Assembly: GCF_020194175.1 (NCBI RefSeq) | Contig: NZ_JADYVX010000010.1 | Coordinates: 124,001 to 188,000 of the forward strand | DNA from: Bradyrhizobium sp. BRP22 | GTDB taxonomy: Bacteria; Pseudomonadota; Alphaproteobacteria; Rhizobiales; Xanthobacteraceae | Direction of reading: 5' to 3' | Length of the DNA: 64,000 bases | Shown here: piece by piece, positions 28,842-37,740 of the stretch | Layout: every line of letters starts with the position of its first letter | How positions within the stretch are numbered: the first letter of the stretch is position 1 | The notes under the pieces: model-generated | Databases searched by the model: none | Seen by the model: the letters and a program-made list of their open reading frames with translations, nothing else | Told to the model about the DNA's origin: nothing | Made by a program: the position numbers and the translations under genes

Positions 28842-29858
28842 TCAGGGATAAAGCTTCTTGGCGAGCTCCATCATCGAGGAGCGCTCAGCCAGCTTTGCGG
28901 GACCGATGATCTTGGCATTCACGAACTGCTGCGCGTCCGGATTGGCGCGCTCGGCGGCCGCGGCATTCACCGGAACCATCCAGGCATTGGCGTAGAGCAA
29001 TTGCGACTCGACGCCGAGGAAATGGTCGATGAACAAACGCGCGGCGTTGGGATGCGGCGCGTTCTTGAGCACCGCGAGATCCATCTCCGCGTAAGGTGCG
29101 CCCTCCTTAGGAATCACAACCTTCACCGGCAGGCCCTTCAGATCCGACGTGAAGGCAAAGATCTGCGGGATGTATATGGGATACTCGCCGCGCGCCACGC
29201 GGCGGGCGTCGTTTCTCATATCGCGGCTGAACACCGGCTTCTGCTCGGCGAGCTTCTGGTTGAAGTCGCCGCCCATGGTCTTTTCCAGGATGGCGAACAT
29301 GGTGTTCCCGCTGCCGAGCGGCCGCATGTCGTCCGAGAGGATCTTGCCCTTCCATTTGGGATCGTTGAGATCGTGCCAGCTCGTCGGAATGTCCTGCTCC
29401 TTCACGAGCCGCGTGTTGATGAGGATACCCATCGGCTGCATGAAGGCCGGCACGCTGTATTCATTGGCCTTGAAAGGCGGTCGCAGGTTCGCGGCATTCG
29501 GAATCGGCGGAAGCTTCTGCACGAAATCGCCGTTCTTGAGCTGCTCCTCGATCATGGTCGTCGTGACCATTTCCACGTCACCCAGGAAGCGCCCGGCCGC
29601 CTGCTCGGTGCGGATGCGCTCGGAGAGCTCGCTAGCGCGCAGGTCGAGACTCTCGACCGATATTCCGTACTTCGCTTCGAACGACTTGAGGACTGCGGTG
29701 AAGTAGGGCGCGCCCAAGGCCATGTTGTAGACCACGACCTTGCCTTCCTTCTTGGCGGCCTCGACCACCTTGTCCCAGGAACCGTCGTCGGCTTGCGCAG
29801 GGCTGAATAGACCCACAAGACAAGCGACAGCCGCCGGTATCCCTAACTTGAACAACAC
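28842..29858 (-). CDS. ABC transporter substrate-binding protein (ferric/polyamine type)
   Basis: A 338-residue exported protein with a normal signal peptide (MLFKLGIPAAVACLVGLFSPAQA in two parts). It is paralogous to the binding protein at 24860: both have an AAKKEGKVVVYN-type start, SELSERIRTEQAAGR and a WKGKILSDD segment. GTG 29858 follows a strong GGGAGGAG site. It heads the import operon with permease and ATPase. Two binding proteins for one membrane complex suggest two related ligands. Confidence 0.88.
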   Translation of the reverse strand: MLFKLGIPAAVACLVGLFSPAQADDGSWDKVVEAAKKEGKVVVYNMALGAPYFTAVLKSFEAKYGISVESLDLRASELSERIRTEQAAGRFLGDVEMVTTTMIEEQLKNGDFVQKLPPIPNAANLRPPFKANEYSVPAFMQPMGILINTRLVKEQDIPTSWHDLNDPKWKGKILSDDMRPLGSGNTMFAILEKTMGGDFNQKLAEQKPVFSRDMRNDARRVARGEYPIYIPQIFAFTSDLKGLPVKVVIPKEGAPYAEMDLAVLKNAPHPNAARLFIDHFLGVESQLLYANAWMVPVNAAAAERANPDAQQFVNAKIIGPAKLAERSSMMELAKKLYP

Positions 29859-29906
29859 GTTACTCCTCCCAAAATCCTTTTATTTTCTATATTGGTTCGC
29901 TGGTCT

Positions 29907-30320
29907 TCAGATCTCCAAAACGACATATTGCTTGTCGATCGTGACCTGAAACGTTTCGGCGCGCAGCTCGCCTTCGATCAGCGCGCCTCCGGATTCGACC
30001 TTCAGCTCATAGCTCCGCACCCTGGTGCGATCAGGCTCGCACCACGACCGCCCGGTTCGCAGATCGAATTCCCAGCCATGCCACGGGCACCGCAGCAACT
30101 CGCCACGGCGGCTGTATTGATAGTCGCCAGGCCCTGTCGCCTCGACGAGCCCGACGATACGGCCCTTGCACAAGGATGCCCCTTCATGCGGGCAACGATT
30201 GGCGACGGCGAAATACTCGCCCTCGACATTGAAGATGCCGATCTCGCGTCCATTGACCTGGACCAGCAGGCGCTGGCCCGGCGGGATCTGATCCACGGTC
30301 GCAACCACATGCCGCGCCAT
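29907..30320 (-). CDS. Rieske [2Fe-2S] ferredoxin-like protein
   Basis: A 137-residue single-domain Rieske protein. Cluster ligands are Cys43-x-His45 (CPHEGA) and Cys78-x2-His81 (CPWHGWEF), with an unusually long 32-residue spacer between the two motifs. The ATG overlaps the stop of the amidohydrolase gene (TGATG), so it is co-translated with it. It could carry electrons to the Rieske oxygenase at 23526, or act as a small oxygenase partner; no ferredoxin reductase is encoded nearby. Confidence 0.86.
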   Translation of the reverse strand: MARHVVATVDQIPPGQRLLVQVNGREIGIFNVEGEYFAVANRCPHEGASLCKGRIVGLVEATGPGDYQYSRRGELLRCPWHGWEFDLRTGRSWCEPDRTRVRSYELKVESGGALIEGELRAETFQVTIDKQYVVLEI

Positions 30321-31423
30321 CAGTCCAACCTGTAGAACTTGCGGGCATTCTCGTAGAGAAGCTGCTCGCGCTGGGCTTGCGTGAGGTTGGCGCGAAACGC
30401 GTAGCGCGGATCGTCGAAATCCCAATGAGGGTAATCGGTAGAGAACAGCAGGCGGTCCCAGCCGATCCGGTCGAACAGATCGATCAATTCGGCTGACGTC
30501 GCCGGTTCTTCCATCGGCTGCGTGCTGAACCACACCTGCTCACGCACATATTCCGAAGGCGGCTTCCTAACGTGGGGAACCTCGCTGCGCAGGCGCGCCC
30601 AGTGCTTGTCCATGCGCGCATTGAGCGATGGCACCCAGCCGAGGCCGCCCTCCATGATGACGACGCGCAGTTGAGGAAAGCGCTCCAGGACGCCTTCGAA
30701 CACGAGACTGGCCACGACCGCCTGCATGGTCTGGGCGACTGAGTGATGTTCCTCCATGTAGTAGGATGTCCATCCTCCGCCGGTCGACGGATGGCCATTG
30801 GTGCCGCCGACATGAATCGTGATCGGCAGGTTGTTACGCACGGCCGCCTCATAGATCGGCCAGTAGCGCCGGCGGCCGAGCGGCTCATCTGTCTTGGGCA
30901 GGATCAGGATCTGGGTAAAGTTGGGATCGCCTCCCCTGGCGTCGATCTCGGCGACGGAGGCAACCGTATCCTCCTGGGCAACCAGCACCGAGGCCCGCAA
31001 CCGCGGCTCCTGCTTCACCCAGCGCTCGACCTGCCAGGTGTTCATCGCGCGGGTCAATGCGGCGCCAAGGTCGAGATTGCGCTGGCTCCCGGGATTCCAG
31101 CGCAGGGGAATCAACATGCCTACCTCGATCCCGTTCGGATCGAGGTGCTGCTTCCTCATCAATTCAAGGCTCGATCCCGGCGGTCCGCCCTCCTCCGGAT
31201 AGGCATCGATCCTCGCGGCGTCGGGCGACATGCGCGGGTGCGACAGCGCCTCGGAGAAGGCGTGGCGCAGGTGGCTGCCATAGACCGACAGATGCTCGAT
31301 CCACCGCGCCTCCAGATAGGGATGCACCTCGGTCCAGGACGTCATCGCCGGATGGATGTCGCAATCGATCACTCTCAGCTTGTAGCTCGAAGCTCGTGGC
31401 CGCTCGAGTTCGATGGTGCTCAT
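30320..31423 (-). CDS. Amidohydrolase family protein (PF04909, ACMSD/resorcylate decarboxylase-like)
   Basis: A 367-residue TIM-barrel metal enzyme. The N-terminal metal motif is VIDCDIHPAM (D-x-H), a central His occurs in ITIHVGG and the C-terminal Asp in LLFSTDYPHWDFD. Family members decarboxylate or hydrolyse ring-cleavage and aromatic acid intermediates. It overlaps both neighbours: ATGA with the upstream amidohydrolase and TGATG with the Rieske ferredoxin gene. Start ATG 31423. Confidence 0.87.
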   Translation of the reverse strand: MSTIELERPRASSYKLRVIDCDIHPAMTSWTEVHPYLEARWIEHLSVYGSHLRHAFSEALSHPRMSPDAARIDAYPEEGGPPGSSLELMRKQHLDPNGIEVGMLIPLRWNPGSQRNLDLGAALTRAMNTWQVERWVKQEPRLRASVLVAQEDTVASVAEIDARGGDPNFTQILILPKTDEPLGRRRYWPIYEAAVRNNLPITIHVGGTNGHPSTGGGWTSYYMEEHHSVAQTMQAVVASLVFEGVLERFPQLRVVIMEGGLGWVPSLNARMDKHWARLRSEVPHVRKPPSEYVREQVWFSTQPMEEPATSAELIDLFDRIGWDRLLFSTDYPHWDFDDPRYAFRANLTQAQREQLLYENARKFYRLD

Positions 31424-32550
31424 GGCACAGCCTCCACGATCCGACCGGCCCTGGCCAATCGCGAGTAAGTCGCAAGCGCATTTTCACTGGCGATCTTGCG
31501 GAAGAACGCATCGGAGAGCCCGCCGGACAGGACCGCATCCCCGTCGAATTGCCAATGCGGATAGTCTGTCGAGAACAGGAACAACTCGTCCGACTTGATG
31601 TGATCTGCGAGCCGCATGATAGCCTCGCCCTCGTCCGCCGCATCGACGGGCTGCACGGTGAATCGCACGTGATTGCGGATGATCTCCGATGGCGTGCGCG
31701 TGACCCAGGGGACCTCGGCGCGGACACCCTTCCAGGTCTTGTCTGCGCGCCAGATGAACCCACTCAGCCATGTCAGGCCAGACTCGATCGCAACGACCTT
31801 GAGCCGCGGAAATTTCGCGAATACCCCTTCGGATATCAGGCTCTGGAGCTGGCTCTCGAACGCCGCGGATTGCGCCACATAGTCCTCGACATAGTAGGAC
31901 GGCCACCCGACTGCGGTGGGAGCATATCGATAGGCGCTTCCCGCGTGAATTCCGATCGCCAGGCCCAGGCGCTCGGCGCGCTCGTAGACGGGCCAGAGGT
32001 GGCGTCGGCCAAGCGTCGTTTCGCCGGACGCCAGCATGAGCACCTGCACGAAGCGGACGTCCTCGGCACGGCGATCGATTTCCGCCACCGCAAGCTCCGC
32101 GCTGTGCGACGGGATCACGATCGAGGCGCGGAGCCGCAGATCGTGATTGAGCCAGTGATCCCTGATCCAGTCGTTGGTCGCTCGGCAGAACGCAGCCGCC
32201 ATGTCTTCGCTGTGAAGGACCTGCGCGCCGTAGAGGCAGTTTAGAATTCCATAGCGCGGTCGAAACCGATCGAGCACATGGTCTTTCATCGCTTCGAGCG
32301 AGGAGCCCGCCTTCGCACCGTCCGGGAGAAGCCAGTCTGGACGACAGGACAGTGGCGAGTTTTGCGGATAGCTGGTCAAGCTCAGATTGAGACGATCAAG
32401 CGCGCGCACAGAGGCCATCTCGCGCCAATAGTCGTTCAGATATGGCAGGAGGACGCCCATCCCGGGCACCGCCGGATGAAGGTCGCAATCGATCGCGCCG
32501 GCATACGTCCTCGCCTGATCAAGACCAGCGACCAAGCCGTTTCCTTCCAT
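31420..32550 (-). CDS. Amidohydrolase family protein (PF04909), second copy
   Basis: A 376-residue relative of the product of 30320-31423 (shared AIDCDLHPAVPGM, GIHAGSAY, FLFSTDYPHWQFDGD). The two are diverged paralogues that may act on consecutive intermediates or form a heteromer. First gene of the amidohydrolase-amidohydrolase-Rieske operon; divergent from a MarR gene with a FixK-type box and a TTGA/TCAA inverted repeat in the gap. Start assigned at ATG 32550. Confidence 0.86.
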   Translation of the reverse strand: MEGNGLVAGLDQARTYAGAIDCDLHPAVPGMGVLLPYLNDYWREMASVRALDRLNLSLTSYPQNSPLSCRPDWLLPDGAKAGSSLEAMKDHVLDRFRPRYGILNCLYGAQVLHSEDMAAAFCRATNDWIRDHWLNHDLRLRASIVIPSHSAELAVAEIDRRAEDVRFVQVLMLASGETTLGRRHLWPVYERAERLGLAIGIHAGSAYRYAPTAVGWPSYYVEDYVAQSAAFESQLQSLISEGVFAKFPRLKVVAIESGLTWLSGFIWRADKTWKGVRAEVPWVTRTPSEIIRNHVRFTVQPVDAADEGEAIMRLADHIKSDELFLFSTDYPHWQFDGDAVLSGGLSDAFFRKIASENALATYSRLARAGRIVEAVP

Positions 32551-32597
32551 GTCGCTCTCGCCACTTTTTTCTTGGAATTGGGAGATTGGCCCCTATG

Positions 32598-32609
32598 TTG
32601 ATACGTCAA
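32598..32609. promoter_or_regulatory. Inverted repeat, possible MarR operator
   Basis: TTGATACGTCAA, an inverted repeat with 4-base half sites TTGA/TCAA, followed by TTTTGTCAAG. It lies between the divergent amidohydrolase and MarR genes, close to the amidohydrolase start. It differs in length from the FixK box next to it. Assignment to the MarR protein is a guess. Confidence 0.35.
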
Positions 32610-32629
32610 TAAATGTTTTGTCAAGAAAT

Positions 32630-32643
32630 TTGATCTGGATCAA
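32630..32643. promoter_or_regulatory. FNR/FixK-type box between amidohydrolase and MarR genes
   Basis: TTGATCTGGATCAA, identical to the boxes at 4429 and 46232. Centre about 63 bases before the MarR start (32700) and 86 bases before the amidohydrolase start (32550). Confidence 0.72.
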
Positions 32644-32699
32644 TGCGCTGCAAAAAACCGGACTTGGGACGAAGTCCATTGGCCAGGAGATCTTCGAAA

Positions 32700-33203
32700 A
32701 TGCCGGCGACCAAGAAACTCGAGAGGGAGAAAGCTTCGGACGAGCGCTCCCGGATTGCCGGAATGCTGGCGCGTGAGCATGTCGCCGTGCTGGTGTCGAC
32801 CATCGGCATGCGCCTCAATAGAGGTGCGACTGCGTATTATCGCTCTGTCTGGAATATTGGCGCGGTCGAATGGCGCTTGATAATGACCCTTAAGAGTATC
32901 AGTTCGCTCAATGTAAGCGAGCTGTCGGACGCTGCAGATATAGATAAGGCCGCCGCAAGTCGAAGCTTGGCGATCTTGGAGGAGCGTGGGCTCGTGTCGG
33001 TAGAGCAAACACGGTCGCGCGGCAGAGCTGCGATCGCCAAGCTAACGGCCGAAGGTCGAAAATTCGCCGCCAAGTTGACAGAGGTTTCGCGCGAACGAGA
33101 CGCGCGACTTTTTAGGGAATTCAGCCCACCCGACAAGGAGAGATTACGCGACCTCCTGCATCGGTTGTCACGCTCCCTGGAAAAGGCCGATTGGGAGCAT
33201 TGA
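32700..33203 (+). CDS. MarR family transcriptional regulator
   Basis: A 167-residue winged-helix protein: SLNVSELSDAADIDKAAASRSLAILEERGL (helix-turn-helix) and QTRSRGRAAIAKLTAEG (wing). ATG 32700 has AGGAGAT about 10 bases upstream; the frame opens earlier at 32643, inside the FixK-type box, so the later start is preferred. It probably controls the divergent amidohydrolase operon. Together with the MarR gene at 22889 it brackets the catabolic cluster. Confidence 0.85.
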   Translation: MPATKKLEREKASDERSRIAGMLAREHVAVLVSTIGMRLNRGATAYYRSVWNIGAVEWRLIMTLKSISSLNVSELSDAADIDKAAASRSLAILEERGLVSVEQTRSRGRAAIAKLTAEGRKFAAKLTEVSRERDARLFREFSPPDKERLRDLLHRLSRSLEKADWEH

Positions 33204-33306
33204 CTGCGGCCAACGCTCTCTCCAGTCAGACGGTCGATCGCTTCGCCGTTCGCCTTCACGAGAGCGAACCACGGTCGGGCTTCGCGCCGCGTCGCAAAAT
33301 TATCGG

Positions 33307-34698
33307 TCAATCCAGACCCGCGGATGGCAGATGTATCGCTACTCGAAGCCCTCCTAGTGGGGACTGGTCCAAAGTAAGGAATCCAGCGTAAAGTTCGGCG
33401 AGCTCGCGCGTGATCGACAGGCCGAAGCCAAATCCGGGAGAACTTTCGTCGAGCCGTTGGCCGGTCTGCATCGCCTGCGACATCTGCTCCGGCGAAAGCC
33501 CCGGTCCATCGTCCTCGACGACGAGAACGACACTTCGCGTCTCTTCGCGAGATCCGACTACGACCTTGCTGCGGCACCAGAAGAAAGCGTTCTCCAGCAC
33601 GTTTCCCAACATTTCGTCGACGTCTTGCTGTTCGCAGGTCACCACGAGACCGGCCGGTATGTGATTGACGAAATCGATCGCCTTGTCGGCGTTTACTTTG
33701 CCGAGGACGAGGCCCAGATCCGCGACGCGTGGCGCGATCGCCGTTCTGGTCCGAACCGGACCCCCGAGCGCGGCCGACCGGGCACGCCCCAGATGATGGC
33801 GGATGCGCCGGTCCATCAGCACGACGAGACCATGAAGATCTTCGGAGCCAGGAGGCTGCTTCTGCAGGGCGATCGCGAGCGTCGCGAGCGGCGTTTTCAG
33901 GCCGTGCGCTAAATTCGAGACGTGTTTGCGCGCCCGCTCCAGGTTGGTGGCGTTCTGGATCAGCAACGCGTTGAGCTCGGCGGCCAACGGCCGCACCTCG
34001 CTCGGCTGAGCGTCGGGCACATTGTCGCGCAGTCCCGCTCTCACGTCGGCTACGGCCTGACGCAGGCGTTCGAGAGGCCGCAATCCCAGGCGGACCTGGA
34101 TCAGCATGGCGCAGATCAAAGCGATGCCGAGCACGCCGAGCGACAGCGCCAATGTGCGCATCGCTTCCCACAACGGTCCGAGCACCGCGTCTCTCGGAGC
34201 AGAGGCCACGATCGTGGCCGGAGTACCGGACACCGACACACTCAAGATGCGGAAGTGAAGCATGCGGTCGTATGGTCCCTTGCCATCGGCAGGCACCGGG
34301 CGTTCTCGCGGAGGCGGATCGTCGTCTGTCGGTGGACGCGGTGGCGGAGGCGGCAAGGGCCTGTCGCGGATGTCGGGCGGGGTCAGATCCGCTCCATCGA
34401 GCGACCGGGACCGCAGGACGTTCTTCGGTCCGGAAATCTGCCAGTACCAGCCATGTCGGCGTCGGTCGAAAGGCGGGCCGTCGGCAGATCCCGCGAGACG
34501 CACGTAGCCGCCTCCATCAGCTTCAAGCATGGAAGCCAGGAAGAGGATCTGGGCGTCGAGCCTCTGATCGATCTGGCCCTGCACGAAACGATGCAGCACG
34601 AAGGATATCAGGATCGCGGCGACGATCAGCGCGGCGGTAATGAATACGCCGGCTCCGATCATGAGGCGCCGGCCAAGCGAAGCGTTTTGGCTCATCAT
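33307..34698 (-). CDS. Sensor histidine kinase, PhoQ-like
   Basis: A 463-residue two-helix membrane kinase. Helices near residues 12-35 and 180-200 flank a periplasmic domain that contains a proline-rich stretch (RPLPPPPPRPP). A HAMP-like linker follows, then the phospho-acceptor region SNLAHGLKTPLATLA (His with Lys in place of Glu at +3, as in PhoQ), N-box ENAFFWC, and ATP lid VEDDGPGLS and GFGFGLSI. The start overlaps the regulator stop (ATGATGA). Signal unknown; PhoQ proteins sense Mg2+, acid or cationic peptides. Confidence 0.9.
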   Translation of the reverse strand: MMSQNASLGRRLMIGAGVFITAALIVAAILISFVLHRFVQGQIDQRLDAQILFLASMLEADGGGYVRLAGSADGPPFDRRRHGWYWQISGPKNVLRSRSLDGADLTPPDIRDRPLPPPPPRPPTDDDPPPRERPVPADGKGPYDRMLHFRILSVSVSGTPATIVASAPRDAVLGPLWEAMRTLALSLGVLGIALICAMLIQVRLGLRPLERLRQAVADVRAGLRDNVPDAQPSEVRPLAAELNALLIQNATNLERARKHVSNLAHGLKTPLATLAIALQKQPPGSEDLHGLVVLMDRRIRHHLGRARSAALGGPVRTRTAIAPRVADLGLVLGKVNADKAIDFVNHIPAGLVVTCEQQDVDEMLGNVLENAFFWCRSKVVVGSREETRSVVLVVEDDGPGLSPEQMSQAMQTGQRLDESSPGFGFGLSITRELAELYAGFLTLDQSPLGGLRVAIHLPSAGLD

Positions 34699-35360
34699 CG
34701 GGATCCCGAGTTGAGCTTGTAGCCGCGGCCCCTTTCGGTCTCGATCAGCGCCTTGCCGACCTTGCGGCGGAGCCTCGCGACGATGACTTCGATGGAATTC
34801 GAATCCGTCCCGACGTCACCTTCGTAGACCTTTTCCGACAAGACGCCGCGCTCGACTACGGTATCCTTGCGCAGGATCAGGCATTCGAGAACGCGCCATT
34901 CGAGCGCGGTCAGCTTCAAGTGCAGTCCATCGAGCTCGAACACGCCGGTCTGGGTTTCGAAGCTGAGAGGCCCGCACGAAATGCGTGGCGCGGCGTGCCC
35001 GGAGGCGCGACGGACCAGCGCGCGCAGGCGCATGATCAATTCCTCGATCCGGAACGGCTTGGTGAGATAGTCATCGGCCCCGGCCTTGAACCCGTCCACC
35101 TTGTCGGTCCAGCCGTCGCGCGCGGTCAGGATCAGCACCGGCAGATCCCGGCCGTGCTTCCGCCAACCGCGCAGGACCTCGACGCCGGGCACTTTGGGCA
35201 GTCCCAGATCGAGCACGGCGGCATCGTAGGATTCGGTTTCACCGAGGTGCTGTCCGTCCTCGCCGTTGGCAGCGATGTCGACCGCAAAATTCTCCTCGCG
35301 CAGGGCACGGGCGATCTCATGCGCAAGCAGGCGATCGTCTTCGACCAGAAGAATCTTCAT
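34695..35360 (-). CDS. OmpR-family response regulator, PhoP-like
   Basis: A 221-residue regulator: receiver with LLVEDDRLLAHE, AVLDLGLP phospho-acceptor, ILTARD and LTKPF, followed by an OmpR/PhoB winged helix (LEWRVLECLILRK, GTDSNSIEVIVARLRRK). It is the partner of the overlapping kinase gene. Transcribed divergently from the OB-fold protein gene, with an inverted repeat at 35407-35426 in the gap that may be its binding site. Confidence 0.92.
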   Translation of the reverse strand: MKILLVEDDRLLAHEIARALREENFAVDIAANGEDGQHLGETESYDAAVLDLGLPKVPGVEVLRGWRKHGRDLPVLILTARDGWTDKVDGFKAGADDYLTKPFRIEELIMRLRALVRRASGHAAPRISCGPLSFETQTGVFELDGLHLKLTALEWRVLECLILRKDTVVERGVLSEKVYEGDVGTDSNSIEVIVARLRRKVGKALIETERGRGYKLNSGSR

Positions 35361-35406
35361 TCGGCTTACACCTCGGACCGGAACTAGGCGCCCAAGCTTA
35401 ACTCAA

Positions 35407-35426
35407 CCTGAACGGAACGGTTCAGG
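35407..35426. promoter_or_regulatory. Inverted repeat between response regulator and OB-fold genes
   Basis: CCTGAAC-N6-GTTCAGG, a perfect 7-base inverted repeat located 47 bases before the regulator start and 60 bases before the OB-fold gene start. Likely an operator for autoregulation by the PhoP-like protein. Confidence 0.5.
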
Positions 35427-35485
35427 CTGGATTGGGGACAGTGCTCCTAGGCTCCGCTCATCGCAATCGATGAAAGGAGCGTCCA

Positions 35486-36049
35486 ATGACCGGAAGTGAT
35501 GCACACAGCGAAGCGAGCACATCGCTGCCTGAACGCCGGCAAGTCCGGCATCGTGGCGTGTTGGCAGGGGTCGCACTTGCCGTGCTCGTCGCCGGCGCGG
35601 CTGCAGGCGCTGGCGGCCTTCGAGTTGCCCAGAATTGGCAACCGCGAAGCGTCATGCTGCTGCAGCCGACCGCGATCGACAGGTTGCAGCCCGGCGGTCC
35701 GTCCGCCCTGAGAGGCAACGTGGCCGAAATCTTCGGCAACGTGTTCGTCGTTGACGACGGCAGCGGCCGCGCACTGATCGATCTCGGACCGCGTGGACAG
35801 AACGCCGACATCGTCACGAAGGGAGAGACCGTTACGGTGCAAGGCGTGTTCGACCAGGGGATCGTTCACGCTCAGATCGTCTCACATGCGGACGGCCGTA
35901 CCGAAGCCTTCGGTCCTCCGCCGCCTCCACCTCGCGGAGCGCCGCCTTCACCCCCGCTGGCCGATGCTCCGCCGCCACCGCCCTCTCCGGGAGCGCCACC
36001 GCCGCCGCGGGCGGACGCACCGCCGACCCCGGGACCCAAAGCGCCGTAA
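35486..36049 (+). CDS. Membrane-anchored OB-fold protein with proline-rich tail
   Basis: A 187-residue protein. Residues about 26-48 form a hydrophobic anchor; residues about 60-135 resemble a bacterial OB-fold (ALRGNVAEIFGNVFVVDDGSGRALIDLG..., then GETVTVQGVFDQGIVHA) as in YgiW/NirD-like stress proteins; residues 140-187 are mostly Pro, Ala and Gly. AAAGGAG precedes ATG 35486. YgiW-type genes neighbour QseBC/PhoPQ-like systems in enterobacteria, so a shared envelope-stress or metal response is plausible here. Confidence 0.72.
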   Translation: MTGSDAHSEASTSLPERRQVRHRGVLAGVALAVLVAGAAAGAGGLRVAQNWQPRSVMLLQPTAIDRLQPGGPSALRGNVAEIFGNVFVVDDGSGRALIDLGPRGQNADIVTKGETVTVQGVFDQGIVHAQIVSHADGRTEAFGPPPPPPRGAPPSPPLADAPPPPPSPGAPPPPRADAPPTPGPKAP

Positions 36050-36471
36050 GCAAATCACGAATGGATCGAAATCAGGAGACCAGGACGTCCGAAGAACGGA
36101 TCAAGTTGTCGCCCCGTCGCAAGCCCAAGCATTTCGAAGTGAGGGCCGGCGAAATGGCGAGACCTACGAATTGCACGTGGAATTGACTGGACGGATCCGA
36201 AAGGCCAGGCCGGTGGGCAACGGACACGAAGCGGCTTGAAGGCTTGGAGCTGCGACAGACGCGGGCCTGGCCAGCCGCAGTCTGCAGTGGTCGAAGAAAA
36301 ACGGGCCGAAGCCGGAAGTCAGCCGGCTCGGGTTCCAAAGGACCGGGCCGAGTGGGCAGATAGTTCAATCAAGCATTGGGAAACAATGTGTCGAATTCAC
36401 GGGATGGGACTCCGTTGCGGCTCGTGCAAGCCGGCATCTTCCTCATTTCGCGTTTCTGAGGAGGAACGCCG
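36050..36471. other. Intergenic stretch without convincing gene
   Basis: About 420 bases between the OB-fold protein and the MFS transporter gene. A 41-codon frame starting at 36061 and other short frames exist on both strands, but none has a recognised family or strong ribosome site. It probably contains the promoter of the MFS-arsB unit. Confidence 0.4.
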
Positions 36472-37740
36472 GTGACCACACACACCGCAGGTCGAGAGAG
36501 CGCGCTTCGCCCGCTGCTCGCCCTGAACTTCTTCATGGCGGACATGCAGGCTGGCATCGGCCCGTTCCTGGGCGTGTTTCTGCTCGCTCACGGCTGGCAG
36601 AGCGGCTGGATCGGGACGGTGATGACAGCGGGTGGCGTCGCCGGGATGTTGATGACGACGCCGGCCGGGGCCCTGATCGACGCCACGCGCAGCAAGAAGC
36701 TGTTCGTCATCATCCCCAGCATCTGCACGGTCGTCGCGTCCAGCATCGTGCTGCTGTCGCAGCAATTCTGGCTTGTGGCAGCCTCGCAGGTCGCGACCGC
36801 GATCGCGGGCGCCGCGATCGGTCCAGCCGTCGCGGGCATCACGCTGGGTATTGTGAGCCAAGCCGGATTCAATCGGCAGAACGGCCGTAACCAAGCCTTC
36901 AACCATGCCGGCAACATGGTCGGCGCCGGACTTTCCGGATTCGTCGGTTGGGTGTACGGCTTCACGGCCGTGTTCTGGCTCGCCGCGGTCTTCGGCGTCC
37001 TCTCCATCGTTTCCGTGCTCACGATCCCGAGCGCTTCCATCGACGACGACGCAGCCCGCGGCCTCGAACGCGAGAGCAACGACGACAAGCGCGCCAGTGG
37101 GCTGCAGGTGCTGATCGAATCGAAGCCACTGCTGATCCTCGCCGCAGCTCTGCTGTTCTTCCACCTCGGCAATGCGGCGATGCTTCCGCTCTACGGATTG
37201 GCCGTCGTGGCCGACAAGCAGGCCGACCCCGCGAGCTTCGTCGCCATGACCATCGTCATCGCCCAGGGCACCATGATCCTGACCTCGGTCGTTGCGATGC
37301 GGATGGCCGAAAACGAAGGCTACTGGCCGGTCCTGCTGGTGTCGTTCATGGCCTTGCCGGTCCGAGGTATCATCGCGGCGTGGCTCTTGAACAGGTGGGG
37401 CGTTTACCCGGTGCAAATTCTTGACGGCGTCGGTGCCGGGTTGCAGAGCGTCGCGGTGCCGGGGCTCGTCGCGCGCATCCTCGACGGCACGGGGCGGATC
37501 AACGCTGGCCAGGGCGTCGTCATGACGGTGCAGGGCATCGGCGCTTCGCTCAGTCCGGCGATTGGCGGCTGGATCGCGCAGGAGTTCGGATACGGGGCGA
37601 TGTTTCTTATCCTCGGCGGCTTCGCCTCGGTCTCGGTCGCGCTGTGGAGCGTCTTCGCTTCGTTGCTGAAGCCCGCTTGTGCGGCAAAATCCGAGCTCCC
37701 ACCGGCTGGAATGGTTCCAAGCGTCGTGGGTATCGTCTGA
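36472..37740 (+). CDS. Major facilitator superfamily transporter
   Basis: A 422-residue transporter with about twelve hydrophobic segments. The loop between helices 2 and 3 reads TPAGALIDATRSKKL, a variant of the MFS motif A. GTG 36472 follows GAGGAGG. The stop overlaps the ATG of the ArsB-like gene (TGATG), so both are made together. Substrate unknown; organoarsenical or drug efflux would fit the partner. Confidence 0.87.
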   Translation: MTTHTAGRESALRPLLALNFFMADMQAGIGPFLGVFLLAHGWQSGWIGTVMTAGGVAGMLMTTPAGALIDATRSKKLFVIIPSICTVVASSIVLLSQQFWLVAASQVATAIAGAAIGPAVAGITLGIVSQAGFNRQNGRNQAFNHAGNMVGAGLSGFVGWVYGFTAVFWLAAVFGVLSIVSVLTIPSASIDDDAARGLERESNDDKRASGLQVLIESKPLLILAAALLFFHLGNAAMLPLYGLAVVADKQADPASFVAMTIVIAQGTMILTSVVAMRMAENEGYWPVLLVSFMALPVRGIIAAWLLNRWGVYPVQILDGVGAGLQSVAVPGLVARILDGTGRINAGQGVVMTVQGIGASLSPAIGGWIAQEFGYGAMFLILGGFASVSVALWSVFASLLKPACAAKSELPPAGMVPSVVGIV

